A stretch of 64,000 nt of DNA from Owenweeksia sp963758205 (lineage in GTDB: Bacteria > Bacteroidota > Bacteroidia > Flavobacteriales > Schleiferiaceae), in contig CAVWUM010000005.1 in assembly GCA_963758205.1 (NCBI GenBank), positions 186,001 through 250,000 on the forward strand. Direction: 5' to 3'. A program made the translations under genes and the position numbers. A model generated the notes under the pieces. That model had not been told where the DNA came from, made no database searches, and worked only from the letters and a program-made list of their open reading frames with translations. This document shows, in pieces, positions 42,389-51,791 of the stretch (positions are counted from its first letter, which is position 1; each line of letters opens with the position of its first letter).

Positions 42389-42534
42389 ATCCACCCCCGG
42401 TCTGCGACCACCCCCGCCAGCGGGGGACAGACTTCGGTAAAATAACTGTTATAAAAAATATCTCATTTTATGAATGAAGTTTGATCTGAGACATCTCCCC
42501 CGCTGGCGGGGGTACCCGAAGGGTGGGGGTGGAT
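42389..42534. repeat. Inverted GC-rich repeat pair (REP/MITE-like element)
   Basis: The ends are perfect inverted copies: ATCCACCCCC at 42389-42398 and GGGGGTGGAT at 42525-42534. Inside each end lies a hairpin, CCCCCGCCAGCGGGGG on the left and its reverse complement CCCCCGCTGGCGGGGG on the right. The core between them is AT-rich. The GC content contrasts sharply with the surroundings. No ORF. This is a repeat type common between Bacteroidota genes, lying in the spacer before a lipoprotein gene. Confidence 0.8.
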
Positions 42535-42663
42535 TATGTGAAACGAACCAAAAGGCGGAATACGGCAAGGTGGTGGGAATAATGGAAATCTGTTTCAATG
42601 TCTTACAGCATCTCTTCCTCCAATTAAATCGTTAATTAGTACCCTAAAGAAACTCACTCATTA

Positions 42664-43377
42664 ATGATGTTCAGGTACTTAATAATTGCGATAATGGCTG
42701 CTTTTCTGTTTTCATGTGACAACTGGGGCGAGGATGGTATGAGCCGTTTCTGCGAGAGTGAAAAGCAGTTAATTCAAACTTTTTCTGCTGATACTGCTAT
42801 TTGGGACTTAACATTATCAATGAATTCCTTCTACAAGGATATTCAGGAACAAACCGGAATTGACAGCTGTGACAGTGCTCAAAATATATATCTACAGATT
42901 GAGCTTCCAGAATTCGGCAAAACCTTCATTCCTGCCAAAGTTGAAAACCCTTATTGCAGGTGCTGTCCGGATTTGCCACCGGCAAAGATTCGAAAAGTGA
43001 TCATTTCTATTTTGGGCAACGACTTAATTCTTTTTAATGGTAATCCTCTGAATAAGAAATTACTTAGGGAACAGTTAGTGTATGAAACTAACTCGCTTTT
43101 CAGAGGAAACAAATACGCCATATATCATTTAGAGTGGGAGGATGATGCAGTGGCAAATGAAAAGACAGCTGTTGTTTATACAATTCTAACATCATACTTC
43201 AAATCTTTGGAACACAGTTATGCCGTGGCTAAACAAGGAATATGTAAACTGGAAAGCGTAACTGAAATGCCAAGAATTATTTTGCTGATTCAAAAAAGTA
43301 GAGTCCCACCGCCACCTCCTCCTTTTCCTGATTCAACGGAAGTTGAAGAGTGTATGAAATTGGAGAATCCAAAATGA
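42664..43377 (+). CDS. Lipoprotein of unknown function
   Basis: The 237-residue protein has a lipoprotein signal (lipobox LFSC, Cys18). The mature part has six or more further cysteines, including a YCRCCPD cluster near residues 99-105, and a run of proline (PPPPPPF) near 218-224. These suggest disulfides and a flexible tail. A segment IYLQIELPEFGKTF and NKKLLREQLVYETNSLF is conserved-looking, but no family was recognised. It stands between a repeat element and a small membrane protein gene. Confidence 0.65.
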   Translation: MMFRYLIIAIMAAFLFSCDNWGEDGMSRFCESEKQLIQTFSADTAIWDLTLSMNSFYKDIQEQTGIDSCDSAQNIYLQIELPEFGKTFIPAKVENPYCRCCPDLPPAKIRKVIISILGNDLILFNGNPLNKKLLREQLVYETNSLFRGNKYAIYHLEWEDDAVANEKTAVVYTILTSYFKSLEHSYAVAKQGICKLESVTEMPRIILLIQKSRVPPPPPPFPDSTEVEECMKLENPK

Positions 43378-43447
43378 CAATTATCATTCCTTCTTCCATT
43401 TTGCGGCTCTAATTTTCAATTCTTCAAATTGTTGAATGGAATAACCA

Positions 43448-43969
43448 ATGACCGACACCACCTTACGTCCACGCTACAGGTTTAGCACTAACCTGACTTC
43501 TGACGATATCCGTAGCGGACTGAAAGCCGCCCTAAAGGATAAGGCAATAAATGAGTACGAGTTGCAATACCGTTCGGTGCGTCATCATCTTATCATTTTA
43601 TTCCCTCAAAAACACAGGCACTTTTGGAGCCCTACCCTGGATGTTAATATGGAGACCAACCCGCAGGGAAAAACCATTGTGAGAGTATTGATCGGGCCGG
43701 AGCCTTCCATATGGACGATGTTTATGTTTATGTACACACTGGGTGGCCTGGCTATGACGGCCGGCCTGGTGCTGGGCTATTCGCAGTGGAGCCTTGGTAA
43801 AGGAGTGGTGGCATTATGGCTGATCCCAATTGGGTTTGCTATTATTTTATTCTTTTACCTGGCAGCCCTTGGGGGTAAGTCCAAAGCCCAACTTCAAATG
43901 AAGATACTAAAGAGCTTTATGGAAGAAGCTATCGGCCAACCCGTGTTTCATGAGGAAGTGATTGCCTAG
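43448..43969 (+). CDS. Two-helix membrane protein, hypothetical
   Basis: The 173-residue protein has a soluble N-terminal part (RYRFSTNLTSDDIRSGLKAAL..., about 90 residues, with beta strands LIILFPQKHRHFWSPTLDVNM). A helical pair follows (about 98-120 and 124-145), then a cytoplasmic tail. The plan resembles the Bacteroidota membrane proteins with 'GPEPSIWTMFMFMY' before the first helix, whose function is unknown. It is convergent with the 454-residue gene (6 nt between the stops). Confidence 0.65.
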   Translation: MTDTTLRPRYRFSTNLTSDDIRSGLKAALKDKAINEYELQYRSVRHHLIILFPQKHRHFWSPTLDVNMETNPQGKTIVRVLIGPEPSIWTMFMFMYTLGGLAMTAGLVLGYSQWSLGKGVVALWLIPIGFAIILFFYLAALGGKSKAQLQMKILKSFMEEAIGQPVFHEEVIA

Positions 43970-43974
43970 AAAAG

Positions 43975-45339
43975 TTACTCCCCGGGCATTACTCTTTCCA
44001 GTCGTCCTTCTCTTAAATCTTTGTATAGGTCGCCTTCAGCATTTCCCTTAAGGGTACTCAGTTGAAGGCCTCCTCTGCGTTTTTCCCTCAAAATATAAAT
44101 TCTGGTTTCAAACAATTTCGGCTCTATGCTCTCGCAAATCTTAATTCCCTTTTGTTCAACACAAAATTCTACACTATCGGTTTGAGAGTTGCTATAGTAG
44201 CTGAAATACTGATTTGGTAAAAGCTCACAAATCAAAGAATCATTTGCATATAAAGTCAAAGTATCACCCGGCTCATTAAAGTAGCTGCTATAAATCAAAG
44301 TGTGGGCGTTTACATCTTTAAGCCCCTGCTGTGTATTGGGTATTACCGAGCCGCGGTCAAAATCCACAATCCAAAAATCAGCACTTTCTAAAGGATTAAT
44401 AGATGCTGCAATGGCTAAGCCAATTACTCCACCGGTAACGCCCCCAATTATCATAGAGGTTATGGCTACCGAATGGTCCTCTTCATAGGTATCAATAATC
44501 ATTTCACCATTTTTATACCTGAGCGGCACAAACTTGCGGCCTGCCTTGATAAATATGGTGGTGCCATCGCAAAACCCAAATACTGATTTTACCAGTTTTT
44601 TATCATTGGGAATATCAATAGTAGCGCTAACTATTTTCGTTTTCTTCTTATAGCGTATATCCGGGTAAAAGGTGGTTGTAGTATCACCGTTGTTGTCCCT
44701 CATGGCGTACAAATCAAAGTACAAGGCCTTTTTTAGTTCTTCGGATTTATGAATGGGGTAATTGGATTTGCCACATGGGTTTTCCGACATTTCATTTTGT
44801 GAGATATTTAAGGGCTGGAGGCGATGTGATCTTAATTTTTTCTCAAAATCGTCAAAACACTTTTTAAAGGCCTGCTCTACGGTATAGCCCACCCAATTGG
44901 TGGCGTCCTTTCCGGGTTCACTTATTGTAGCCATAGCCTGAAAGACATGCTCGTAACCATCGGTAGTTTTGCCAATAAAACTTACGTTAAGGTCGGTAAC
45001 GGCCATGGGCCTGCTACCTGCCATAACCTCATAGGTAAAAAACCTGTTAATACGAAGAAGATAGGCAGGGGTAGAGGGTAAACTTTGTCCGGATTTAAGC
45101 AGCCTATCTAAATCGTTGACTAAAGAGCCTTTGTAGTATGCGGGTATCTTTTCTTTGTAATGGTCACCTAAAATATAACCCACTACCTGTTTGTCTTCGC
45201 GCACATCGATAATGCTGTCAATTCCAAAACTCCATGGCCAGTTTTCCATTGGTTGCAGTTTTGATAGGTCATGGTAAAGGTTTTGGGCGCTTCCAAGCGA
45301 AGCCAGCAGGAATATGAATGGCAGAAAAAATCTTTTCAT
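43975..45339 (-). CDS. Exported hypothetical protein, 454 residues
   Basis: The protein has a signal peptide (MKRFFLPFIFLLASLGSAQ). A first domain of about 200 residues contains DVREDKQVVGYILGDHY, which recalls the DUF4136/LptE-like 'lipoprotein assembly' style. The Gly-rich hydrophobic stretch IIGGVTGGVIGLAIAASI near 300-318 may insert into or lie on the membrane. Beta strands make up the C-terminus (TLTLYANDSLICELLPNQYF). No enzyme motif. Function unknown. Confidence 0.65.
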   Translation of the reverse strand: MKRFFLPFIFLLASLGSAQNLYHDLSKLQPMENWPWSFGIDSIIDVREDKQVVGYILGDHYKEKIPAYYKGSLVNDLDRLLKSGQSLPSTPAYLLRINRFFTYEVMAGSRPMAVTDLNVSFIGKTTDGYEHVFQAMATISEPGKDATNWVGYTVEQAFKKCFDDFEKKLRSHRLQPLNISQNEMSENPCGKSNYPIHKSEELKKALYFDLYAMRDNNGDTTTTFYPDIRYKKKTKIVSATIDIPNDKKLVKSVFGFCDGTTIFIKAGRKFVPLRYKNGEMIIDTYEEDHSVAITSMIIGGVTGGVIGLAIAASINPLESADFWIVDFDRGSVIPNTQQGLKDVNAHTLIYSSYFNEPGDTLTLYANDSLICELLPNQYFSYYSNSQTDSVEFCVEQKGIKICESIEPKLFETRIYILREKRRGGLQLSTLKGNAEGDLYKDLREGRLERVMPGE

Positions 45340-45478
45340 TACAAGTATTAAGCGGCCGAAAATAGTAAGATTACTTGTATAGTTTTTAGTAATCAGCGGA
45401 ATTCACATTATATTTTAGCCATAGTATAGAAGTGTAAAAACTCTACATTTATCCACTGTTCAATTTTATATCAATTTC

Positions 45479-45898
45479 ATGGAAATAGTAAAGGAATACA
45501 CCAATAGTGATGTAACCGTAATATGGAAGCCCTCTCTATGTATGCACTCTGAAAAGTGCTGGCGTGGCTTGCCCGAAGTATTTAAACCAAAAGAAAAGCC
45601 GTGGATACAACCCGATGATGTAGATTCAAAAAGAATAGTTGATCAGGTTTCAAAATGCCCCTCAGGAGCGTTGAGCATGAAGTCAGATGAAAAAAGCACC
45701 ACTGCTGTTGCCGAAGAGGGGATAAAAATAGAAGTACTCAAAAACGGCCCTTTAATGGTGCATTCGGATTGTGTGCTTACAAAATCAGATGGTACTACTG
45801 AAGTAAGACAAAAGCGGGTAACCTTTTGCCGATGTGGGCATTCATCTAACAAACCTTATTGCGATGGAGCACATAAGAAGGAGGGGTTTGAGGGGTGA
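45479..45898 (+). CDS. Fe-S protein: single-cluster ferredoxin-like domain plus CDGSH domain
   Basis: The 139-residue protein has two parts. Residues about 5-70 form a Fer4_19/DUF1271 domain with Cys21, Cys27 and CPSGALSM (Cys60) as likely cluster ligands. Residues about 110-139 hold a CDGSH motif, CRCGHSSNKPYCDGAH (3 Cys + 1 His), which binds a 2Fe-2S cluster. This fusion is common in bacteria and is thought to move electrons or clusters. The beta domain between them (LMVHSDCVLTKSDG) is typical of the family. Single gene. Confidence 0.9.
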   Translation: MEIVKEYTNSDVTVIWKPSLCMHSEKCWRGLPEVFKPKEKPWIQPDDVDSKRIVDQVSKCPSGALSMKSDEKSTTAVAEEGIKIEVLKNGPLMVHSDCVLTKSDGTTEVRQKRVTFCRCGHSSNKPYCDGAHKKEGFEG

Positions 45899-45903
45899 AA
45901 AGA

Positions 45904-45935
45904 AAAGGCGACACTGCTTGGATGTCGCCTTTAAT
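45904..45935. terminator. Bidirectional terminator
   Basis: AAAGGCGACA pairs with TGTCGCCTTT around a 9-nt loop. It lies between the convergent Fe-S gene and the PorT-like gene, with short T-runs on both strands. Confidence 0.75.
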
Positions 45936-45954
45936 AATCTGAAAGCCGTTTAAT

Positions 45955-46626
45955 TTAGTTTTCCCATAAATAGTAGCCAACTGATACTCCAAATACGGTG
46001 TTTCTTGCTGTGATACCATTAGCGGGCGTTACATCAACTAAACCTAGGGCATAAAACAATGAAACAGTGAAATCCTCTATTTCGACACCTCCTGCTACCT
46101 GAAGTCCAAAATCCAGCCTTTTTAGGTTGTCGGTATTTTCATCATTTCCCCATTCTACATCCTGATCAGATTCCGCAGTTATACCTAAAGTTGTAGTTGT
46201 AACTTTTTGATTTCCGGATAATCCAAAAGCAAGATAGGGCCCTGCTCCAAAGAACGTGTTTATGTCTGCAACCTCTAAGTTTAGTTTAGCCATTATTGGG
46301 ATTGTAATGTAATAGGTGTTAAAGGAACCTTCGGCTGATGTTGCAAAAAACCCGATGGTAGTCGTTTCTTGAATTTTATAACCCATTGTGCTAAACAGAA
46401 GGCCAGCATCTAAAGAAAATAAATCAGAAAGCTCATAATCACCTCCAACACCCACATGAAAGCCAGGTTTAACCTTTGGGTCTATCGGCTGGCCAAGAGA
46501 AGGGTCTGAGGTTTGGATCATATTGGATAAATTGAAGCCCGCGTTGGCTCTCAACCTTTGGGAATATGCATTTGTAGTAATAAAGCATGCCGCAATAAAT
46601 AACAAGGCGCTAATTGACTTTTTCAT
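45955..46626 (-). CDS. PorT-like outer-membrane beta-barrel protein
   Basis: The 223-residue protein has a signal peptide (MKKSISALLFIAACFITTNAYSQ). An eight-strand style barrel follows with typical phrases: LRANAGFNLSNMI, VKPGFHVGVGGDYELSDLFSLDAGLLFSTMGYK, YYITIPIMAKL, and a final strand FGVSVGYYLWEN. This fits the outer_membrane_beta-barrel (PorT-like) family of Bacteroidota. Specific role unknown. Confidence 0.82.
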   Translation of the reverse strand: MKKSISALLFIAACFITTNAYSQRLRANAGFNLSNMIQTSDPSLGQPIDPKVKPGFHVGVGGDYELSDLFSLDAGLLFSTMGYKIQETTTIGFFATSAEGSFNTYYITIPIMAKLNLEVADINTFFGAGPYLAFGLSGNQKVTTTTLGITAESDQDVEWGNDENTDNLKRLDFGLQVAGGVEIEDFTVSLFYALGLVDVTPANGITARNTVFGVSVGYYLWEN

Positions 46627-46811
46627 AGAAATAAATAGTGTTTAGTTATAGAAATATCTAACAGCAAATCTAATCTCTTAAATGAAAAACTCATACAGAG
46701 AGAATTTTTTGTTGAGGCATTTTAATCACTGTACTGTTTAGTTTTTATGAAGTGGTATCCGCCATTTTACTGTAGGTTTGGATTTCTCATATATTGAACC
46801 CACTTAGGTAA

Positions 46812-47933
46812 ATGAATTTCCCTTCTCAAATAATTATTATAGGTGGTGGCCTTGCAGGGCTTACCAATGCTATTGACCTTAGGCAACGTGGCTATGAGGT
46901 GCTGCTGATTGAAAAAAAGGAATATCCTTATCATAAAGTATGTGGGGAGTACATTTCCAATGAAGTGAAGCCTTACCTGCAAAGACTTGGGGCGTATCCC
47001 GCTTCACTTAATCCAAAAGAAATCCATCGGTTTGAGATCAGTTCGCCTAAAGACACCCTGGCAGACTGCAATATGAAGATGGGTGGCTTTGGCATCAGCC
47101 GCTATGCCTTTGATAACTTTCTGTATGAAAGAGGGAAGGAGCTGGGGGTGGAATATTTACTGAATACCACGGCCACAGATGTAAGGTTTGAAAATGATGA
47201 GTTTCAGGTTATCCTTAAAACAGGGGAGACGCTCACCGCAAAGGTTGTAATTGGTTCTTTTGGCAAAAGATCTGTTTTGGATAAAAACCTAGGAAGGGAG
47301 TTCTTTAGTCAGAAGACAGATTACGTAGGTATCAAGCATCACTTTAAAGCCGATTTTCCGGATGATTTGGTTCAGCTTCACAACTTTGAAGGTGGTTATT
47401 GCGGATTATCCCGGGTAGAGAATAATCATGTAAACCTTTGCTATTTAACCACAACCAGGGTTTTTAAACAATACAACTCCATCGCAGAGTTTGAAGCAAA
47501 GCATATTTCGCAAAATCCACATCTCAAAAGTTTTTTGACTAATGCGGAAGAGGTTTTTGAACCATTGGTAATCAGCCAAGTAAATTTCTCTAACAAAAAG
47601 GTGGTAGAAAATCATGTTTTGATGAGTGGCGATGCTGCAGGACTAATTCATCCTTTATGCGGTAATGGAATGGCGATGGCCATACACTCAGCTCAAATTT
47701 GCTCGGATTTAGTGGATCAATTCTTAAAGAAGGCAATCTCCCGTAAGGAGATGGAGGAGAGTTATGTACGGAACTGGAAAGCCGCTTTCGATGCGCGCCT
47801 ACGCTTCGGGCATAGTATTCAAGGGCTTTTTGGTAAACCCACACTTTCAAATGCAGGGGTGGGATTAGCTAAAGCATTTCCCTTTGCACTAAGGCAGGTT
47901 GTGAAGATGAGCCATGGGGAGGAGGTGCTATAG
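46812..47933 (+). CDS. FAD-dependent oxidoreductase, probable first gene of the polyketide locus
   Basis: The 373-residue protein has the FAD Rossmann motif IIIGGGLAGLTNAIDL at 7-22, KVCGEYISNEV near 44, and the second FAD motif SGDAAGLIHPLCGNGMAMA near 275-293. This is the layout of geranylgeranyl-reductase/PHBH-like monooxygenases. Many Bacteroidota type III PKS loci include such a flavoenzyme, probably hydroxylating the aromatic product. A minus-strand hydrolase gene separates it from the rest of the locus, so joint function is likely but not shown. Confidence 0.83.
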   Translation: MNFPSQIIIIGGGLAGLTNAIDLRQRGYEVLLIEKKEYPYHKVCGEYISNEVKPYLQRLGAYPASLNPKEIHRFEISSPKDTLADCNMKMGGFGISRYAFDNFLYERGKELGVEYLLNTTATDVRFENDEFQVILKTGETLTAKVVIGSFGKRSVLDKNLGREFFSQKTDYVGIKHHFKADFPDDLVQLHNFEGGYCGLSRVENNHVNLCYLTTTRVFKQYNSIAEFEAKHISQNPHLKSFLTNAEEVFEPLVISQVNFSNKKVVENHVLMSGDAAGLIHPLCGNGMAMAIHSAQICSDLVDQFLKKAISRKEMEESYVRNWKAAFDARLRFGHSIQGLFGKPTLSNAGVGLAKAFPFALRQVVKMSHGEEVL

Positions 47934-47967
47934 ATCTGAGGAATGAGTTTTTTGAAATAGATTTTTA

Positions 47968-48870
47968 CTACAAAGAGTGTTTATTTACAAAATCAATAAT
48001 TTGACCTCTCAATTTAGTTCCCCCAATTGCGGCTACATTTAAATGATTAGCGCCATCAACAGCAATAAACTGCTTATTAGTAGAAGCGATATTACTATAG
48101 ATATCTTTACCATAATCAATAGAAATTCGATCATCTTTGGTACCGTGAATCAGAAGTACAGGCTGTGTTATTTTTAGAGCCACCTTTGAGGGCCTCACTT
48201 GGTCTGCTTCAAATTTTGCGATTTTCTCTGCTCGCCATAGGGCATAATCAGCTGTCCAGTGAAATCCAATACCTGACCATAATTTTTGATAATCGTAAAC
48301 TATGGTTCTTAGGTCACTAAAAGTACTTTCCACTATTGCAAAGTTTACATCACTACAAATTGGTAAAGCTTGTAAAACTACAGCGCCACCAAGCGAACGG
48401 CCCCAAAGACCAATTGGTTTTGAATATCCTGAACTTCTAAGGTGATCGATTATTTCAGTCAAATCATATTTTTCATAATAGCCATAGGTGCAGTAGTCAC
48501 CTTCGCTTTCTCCATGAGCCCTTTGGTCATAAATTAAACAATCATAGCCTAGTTCAGTAAATTCAATAACCTCTTGTAAATAGGCTTCTTTATACGCCCC
48601 TATGCCATGTACAAAAATTAGCAGGCCTAATGAGTTTTGTTGTTGAGCTTTTATAAATGCACCATTTAGTTTTAAGCCTGATGCCGTGTTAAATATGATT
48701 TCTTCGGCTGGCAATTTTAAATATTTAACTGAGTATGCTGGCTGATGACGTTGTCTCTCTAAGATAAAACTGGGAGCCAGGAAGTGGAGAATTACAAAAC
48801 AAACTATTATTGATAATCCAACCAGAAGAGCGATACCCTTAAGTGCTTTAGATCTGTTGTTTCCTGCCAT
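47968..48870 (-). CDS. Membrane-anchored alpha/beta hydrolase
   Basis: From ATG 48870 the protein has 300 residues: an N-terminal membrane helix (about 10-32) and an alpha/beta-hydrolase with oxyanion HGIGAYKEAYL, nucleophile GRSLGGAVVLQ, acid HGTKDDRIS and catalytic His in DGANHLNV. The plan resembles BEM46/YfhR-type hydrolases, whose substrates are unknown. It interrupts the polyketide locus on the opposite strand, so it may be a bystander or a release or resistance function. Confidence 0.83.
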   Translation of the reverse strand: MAGNNRSKALKGIALLVGLSIIVCFVILHFLAPSFILERQRHQPAYSVKYLKLPAEEIIFNTASGLKLNGAFIKAQQQNSLGLLIFVHGIGAYKEAYLQEVIEFTELGYDCLIYDQRAHGESEGDYCTYGYYEKYDLTEIIDHLRSSGYSKPIGLWGRSLGGAVVLQALPICSDVNFAIVESTFSDLRTIVYDYQKLWSGIGFHWTADYALWRAEKIAKFEADQVRPSKVALKITQPVLLIHGTKDDRISIDYGKDIYSNIASTNKQFIAVDGANHLNVAAIGGTKLRGQIIDFVNKHSL

Positions 48871-49050
48871 TTCAAGTTTAGTTTGAAAAAACAAACCTAA
48901 AACTGGTTGCTTTAGTATTCCAAGAATTTGGGTGCATTAATAAAATCACCTCAAGCTGTAAGGTAAGAAGCGGGTTAGCGGACTTTTTGAGCGATAGTAA
49001 ACAATTGATCTTTCTACGACTTTAGCAGTAGCTTAGCGCTTTATCTCTCA

Positions 49051-49758
49051 ATGTCTTTGATATTTAAAAATAGAAGCACCCAAAAAGAAATACTTGATGA
49101 CTTTGAGCTTAAGGGCAACGACCTAAGCCAAAATCTGAAAGAGCTGCAGTTGGTAAATTCCAAACTTGGTGGCTACACGCTTGTAAAAGAAGGCATTGAG
49201 CAGATTGTGCAAAAAGGAAATTTACCAAACCCCATAAAGGTGGCAGATATTGGTTGTGGGGGTGGTGATACCTTACGCGAACTGGCCGGATGGAGTAAAA
49301 CCAGGCCTTTTAGGCTTGAGCTGATGGGATTGGATGCTAACAGCAATGCTATAGCTTTTGCGAATGAGCGTTCCGCAGACTTCCCTGAAATAGAATACCA
49401 CCAGGTAAATATATTTTCAGAGGAATTCAGGCAAATGAAGTGCGACATTACACTTTTCAACCTGTTTGTACATCACTTTGAAGAAAAACAAATTATTGAT
49501 TTTCTAGCAATATGCAAAAGCAAAAATTCCGTAGTGCTTATTAATGATTTGCAAAGATCAGCGGTAGCTTACACACTTTTTAATATTGGATCAAAGCTTT
49601 TCCGTTTTTCTAAAATCAGCCGGCATGATGGCCTGTTGTCCATCCAAAAAGCTTTTACCCGTAAAGATTTACGCGAATTATTGAGAGCTGCCGGTTTTTC
49701 CGAATTTTCTATAAAATGGAAATGGGCCTTCCGTTACCAGGTAATTGCCTGGAGATAA
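49051..49758 (+). CDS. SAM-dependent methyltransferase of the polyketide locus
   Basis: The 235-residue protein has the class I fold: motif I KVADIGCGGGDTLRELA near 67-83, MGLDANSNAI near 97, the post-I CDITLFNLFVHHF near 131-143, and a C-terminal strand-helix cap. It resembles the methyltransferases that sit directly before type III PKS genes in Bacteroidota and would methylate carbon or oxygen of the ring product. The gap to the PKS gene is 70 nt. Confidence 0.83.
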   Translation: MSLIFKNRSTQKEILDDFELKGNDLSQNLKELQLVNSKLGGYTLVKEGIEQIVQKGNLPNPIKVADIGCGGGDTLRELAGWSKTRPFRLELMGLDANSNAIAFANERSADFPEIEYHQVNIFSEEFRQMKCDITLFNLFVHHFEEKQIIDFLAICKSKNSVVLINDLQRSAVAYTLFNIGSKLFRFSKISRHDGLLSIQKAFTRKDLRELLRAAGFSEFSIKWKWAFRYQVIAWR

Positions 49759-49828
49759 TTAAAGTTGCAACATTATTTTAAAGAACTTTGTAACTGCCGA
49801 ACAACGGCATAATTGAAATAAAACACAT

Positions 49829-50917
49829 TTGAAATCTGAACATATAGCTGAGACTAATAGACCTCAGACCAAAATACTAGCTACGGCCAAGGCGCTTCCG
49901 CCTTATACGCGCACTACTGAAGAGATTATCCCCATGGTGGAAAACTGGCTGCACGATCAACCTAAACGATTTGTAGATAAGGTAACCCGCATTTTTAAAT
50001 ATGCCCAGGTGGACAGGCGTTACAGCATTATGGATCTGGAGGATGTTTTTACTAAAACTTCCTTTGAGGATAAAAACCGCCATTATGCTATTGAAATGAC
50101 GAAGCTATCGGAGCAGGCCCTACAAATGGCACTTGAAAAAGCCAATCTTCAGCCTACCGATATCGACTATATAATTACTACCAGCTGTACCGGGATTATG
50201 ATTCCTTCAGTTGATGCTTTCCTGATTAATAGCCTGAAGATGCGCCATGATATTATTCGCATGCCCATTACCGAGATGGGGTGTGCGGCCGGGGTGTCAG
50301 CTCTTATTTATGCTCATGATCTGCTAAAAGCTAATCCCGGTAAACGGGCAGCCATTGTGGCCTTAGAGTCGCCAACCAGTACTTTTCAGCTTGATGATTA
50401 CAGCATGACCAATATGGTGAGTGCCGCTATTTTTGGTGATGGCGTGGCGGCTACCATTCTTGGCCCTAATGAGGATCAGGTATTACCGGCTATTGTGGAT
50501 ACCAGCATGTATCACTTTTTTGATGAAACCCACATGATGGGCTTTGACCTTACCAATGGCGGACTGAAAATGGTATTGGATGTGGAAGTACCTCAAAAAA
50601 TAGAAGAGCACTTTGAGGATATCCTGAATCCATTTTTAAAGAGAAATAATCTGGAGGTTAAGGATGTTGAGCACTTTATATTTCACCCCGGTGGTAAAAA
50701 GATTGTAAAGATGGTTGAGGAACTTCTACATGATATGGGTAAGAATATAAATATCACCAAAGAGGTGCTGCGCCTGTATGGGAATATGAGTAGTGCAACT
50801 GTTTTATACGTGCTGGAAGAGTATCATGTAAAACCCATCCCCAAAGGTGATAAAGGTTTGATGCTCAGCTTTGGCCCGGGCTTTTCCGCACAACGCGTTC
50901 TGCTGGAATGGAGGTAG
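49829..50917 (+). CDS. Type III polyketide synthase (chalcone/stilbene-synthase fold)
   Basis: The 362-residue protein starts at TTG 49829; no ATG or GTG fits the N-terminus. The catalytic triad is visible: Cys152 in ITEMGCAAG, the His in FHPGGKKIV (about 286) and the Asn in LYGNMSSATV (about 317). DIDYIITTSCTGIMIPSVDAF and the C-terminal LSFGPGFSAQRVLLEW also mark the family. It condenses an acyl starter with malonyl-CoA to give an alkylpyrone or alkylresorcinol-type product. Residues lining the starter tunnel cannot be read off here. It is followed by enoyl reductase, dehydratase, KAS and ACP genes, which may supply its starter. Confidence 0.93.
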   Translation: MKSEHIAETNRPQTKILATAKALPPYTRTTEEIIPMVENWLHDQPKRFVDKVTRIFKYAQVDRRYSIMDLEDVFTKTSFEDKNRHYAIEMTKLSEQALQMALEKANLQPTDIDYIITTSCTGIMIPSVDAFLINSLKMRHDIIRMPITEMGCAAGVSALIYAHDLLKANPGKRAAIVALESPTSTFQLDDYSMTNMVSAAIFGDGVAATILGPNEDQVLPAIVDTSMYHFFDETHMMGFDLTNGGLKMVLDVEVPQKIEEHFEDILNPFLKRNNLEVKDVEHFIFHPGGKKIVKMVEELLHDMGKNINITKEVLRLYGNMSSATVLYVLEEYHVKPIPKGDKGLMLSFGPGFSAQRVLLEWR

Positions 50918-50960
50918 TATGTGTGGCTGAAATTTAGTAAATGAAGATTTAAAGAGGCTT

Positions 50961-51791
50961 ATGTCCGAAGCGATGCAAAAAAAATGGGTGTTGATTTTAG
51001 GAGGTAGCTCAGGTATAGGGTTGGCCTGCGCCCAAAAGTTATCCCACAAGGGTTATAACCTTATTGTGGTACACCGCACCCGCAAAGCCGACCAAGAGGC
51101 TGCCGAGACAGCTTTTAAGGAAATACGGCAACAGGGTAGTGAGTGCATCACTTCTAATCAGGATGGATTAAAGGATGAAGTGATAAACGAAGTGTTAGGC
51201 GTATTGCGCGGGAAGAAGATAAAAATACATTTACTCCTGCACTCCATTGCCAAAGGCAACTTAAAGCTTATGACCTCAATTCCCAATACGGATATGTTGC
51301 CGGCCGGTTTGCAGAATTCTTTCAAAGATCAGAGCCATTTTTTACGCGAGGATGACTTTTTACTAACAGCACAGGCTATGGCGGTGAGTTATTACAACTG
51401 GGGTAAGGCGCTTTTAGAAAACGGGTTATTTGCCAACGGTGCATCATGTATTGGACTTACCAGTGAAGGCGGACGAAAGGCCTGGAGAAACTATGGAGCC
51501 GTATCTGCAGCCAAAGCGATGCTCGAGGCTATTTCGCGCAATATGGCCCTGGAGTTTGCTCAGCATGGGGTTCGCTCCAATATTTTACAACCCGGAGTTA
51601 CTGATACCAGCTCGTTGCGCATGATACCGGGAAGCGATTATTTAAAGAAACAATCCATACAGCGAAATCCTTTTGGACGACTTACCAAACCTGAGGATGT
51701 AGCCAATGTGGTTTACCTGCTTACGCAGGAGGAAGCGAGCTGGATAAATGGAGCAATAATTCCTGTAGATGGCGGAGAATCAATAAGCTAA
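50961..51791 (+). CDS. Enoyl-ACP-reductase-like SDR (FabI/FabL type)
   Basis: The 276-residue protein has an NAD(P)-binding start KKWVLILGGSSGIGLACAQ. Its active site reads NYGAVSAAKAMLEA, a Tyr-x6-Lys spacing that is the hallmark of FabI/FabL enoyl-ACP reductases rather than the Tyr-x3-Lys of ordinary SDRs. LHSIAKGNLKLM near 95-106 fits that group too. The C-terminus VDGGESIS is typical. Expected role: reduction of the enoyl-ACP made by the dehydratase encoded next. It shares a TAATG with the next gene. Confidence 0.83.
   Translation: MSEAMQKKWVLILGGSSGIGLACAQKLSHKGYNLIVVHRTRKADQEAAETAFKEIRQQGSECITSNQDGLKDEVINEVLGVLRGKKIKIHLLLHSIAKGNLKLMTSIPNTDMLPAGLQNSFKDQSHFLREDDFLLTAQAMAVSYYNWGKALLENGLFANGASCIGLTSEGGRKAWRNYGAVSAAKAMLEAISRNMALEFAQHGVRSNILQPGVTDTSSLRMIPGSDYLKKQSIQRNPFGRLTKPEDVANVVYLLTQEEASWINGAIIPVDGGESIS

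Noticed and set aside
47968..48870. Hydrolase as an integral member of the polyketide locus
   Set aside because: It is on the opposite strand and belongs to a general family; membership cannot be supported from sequence alone.
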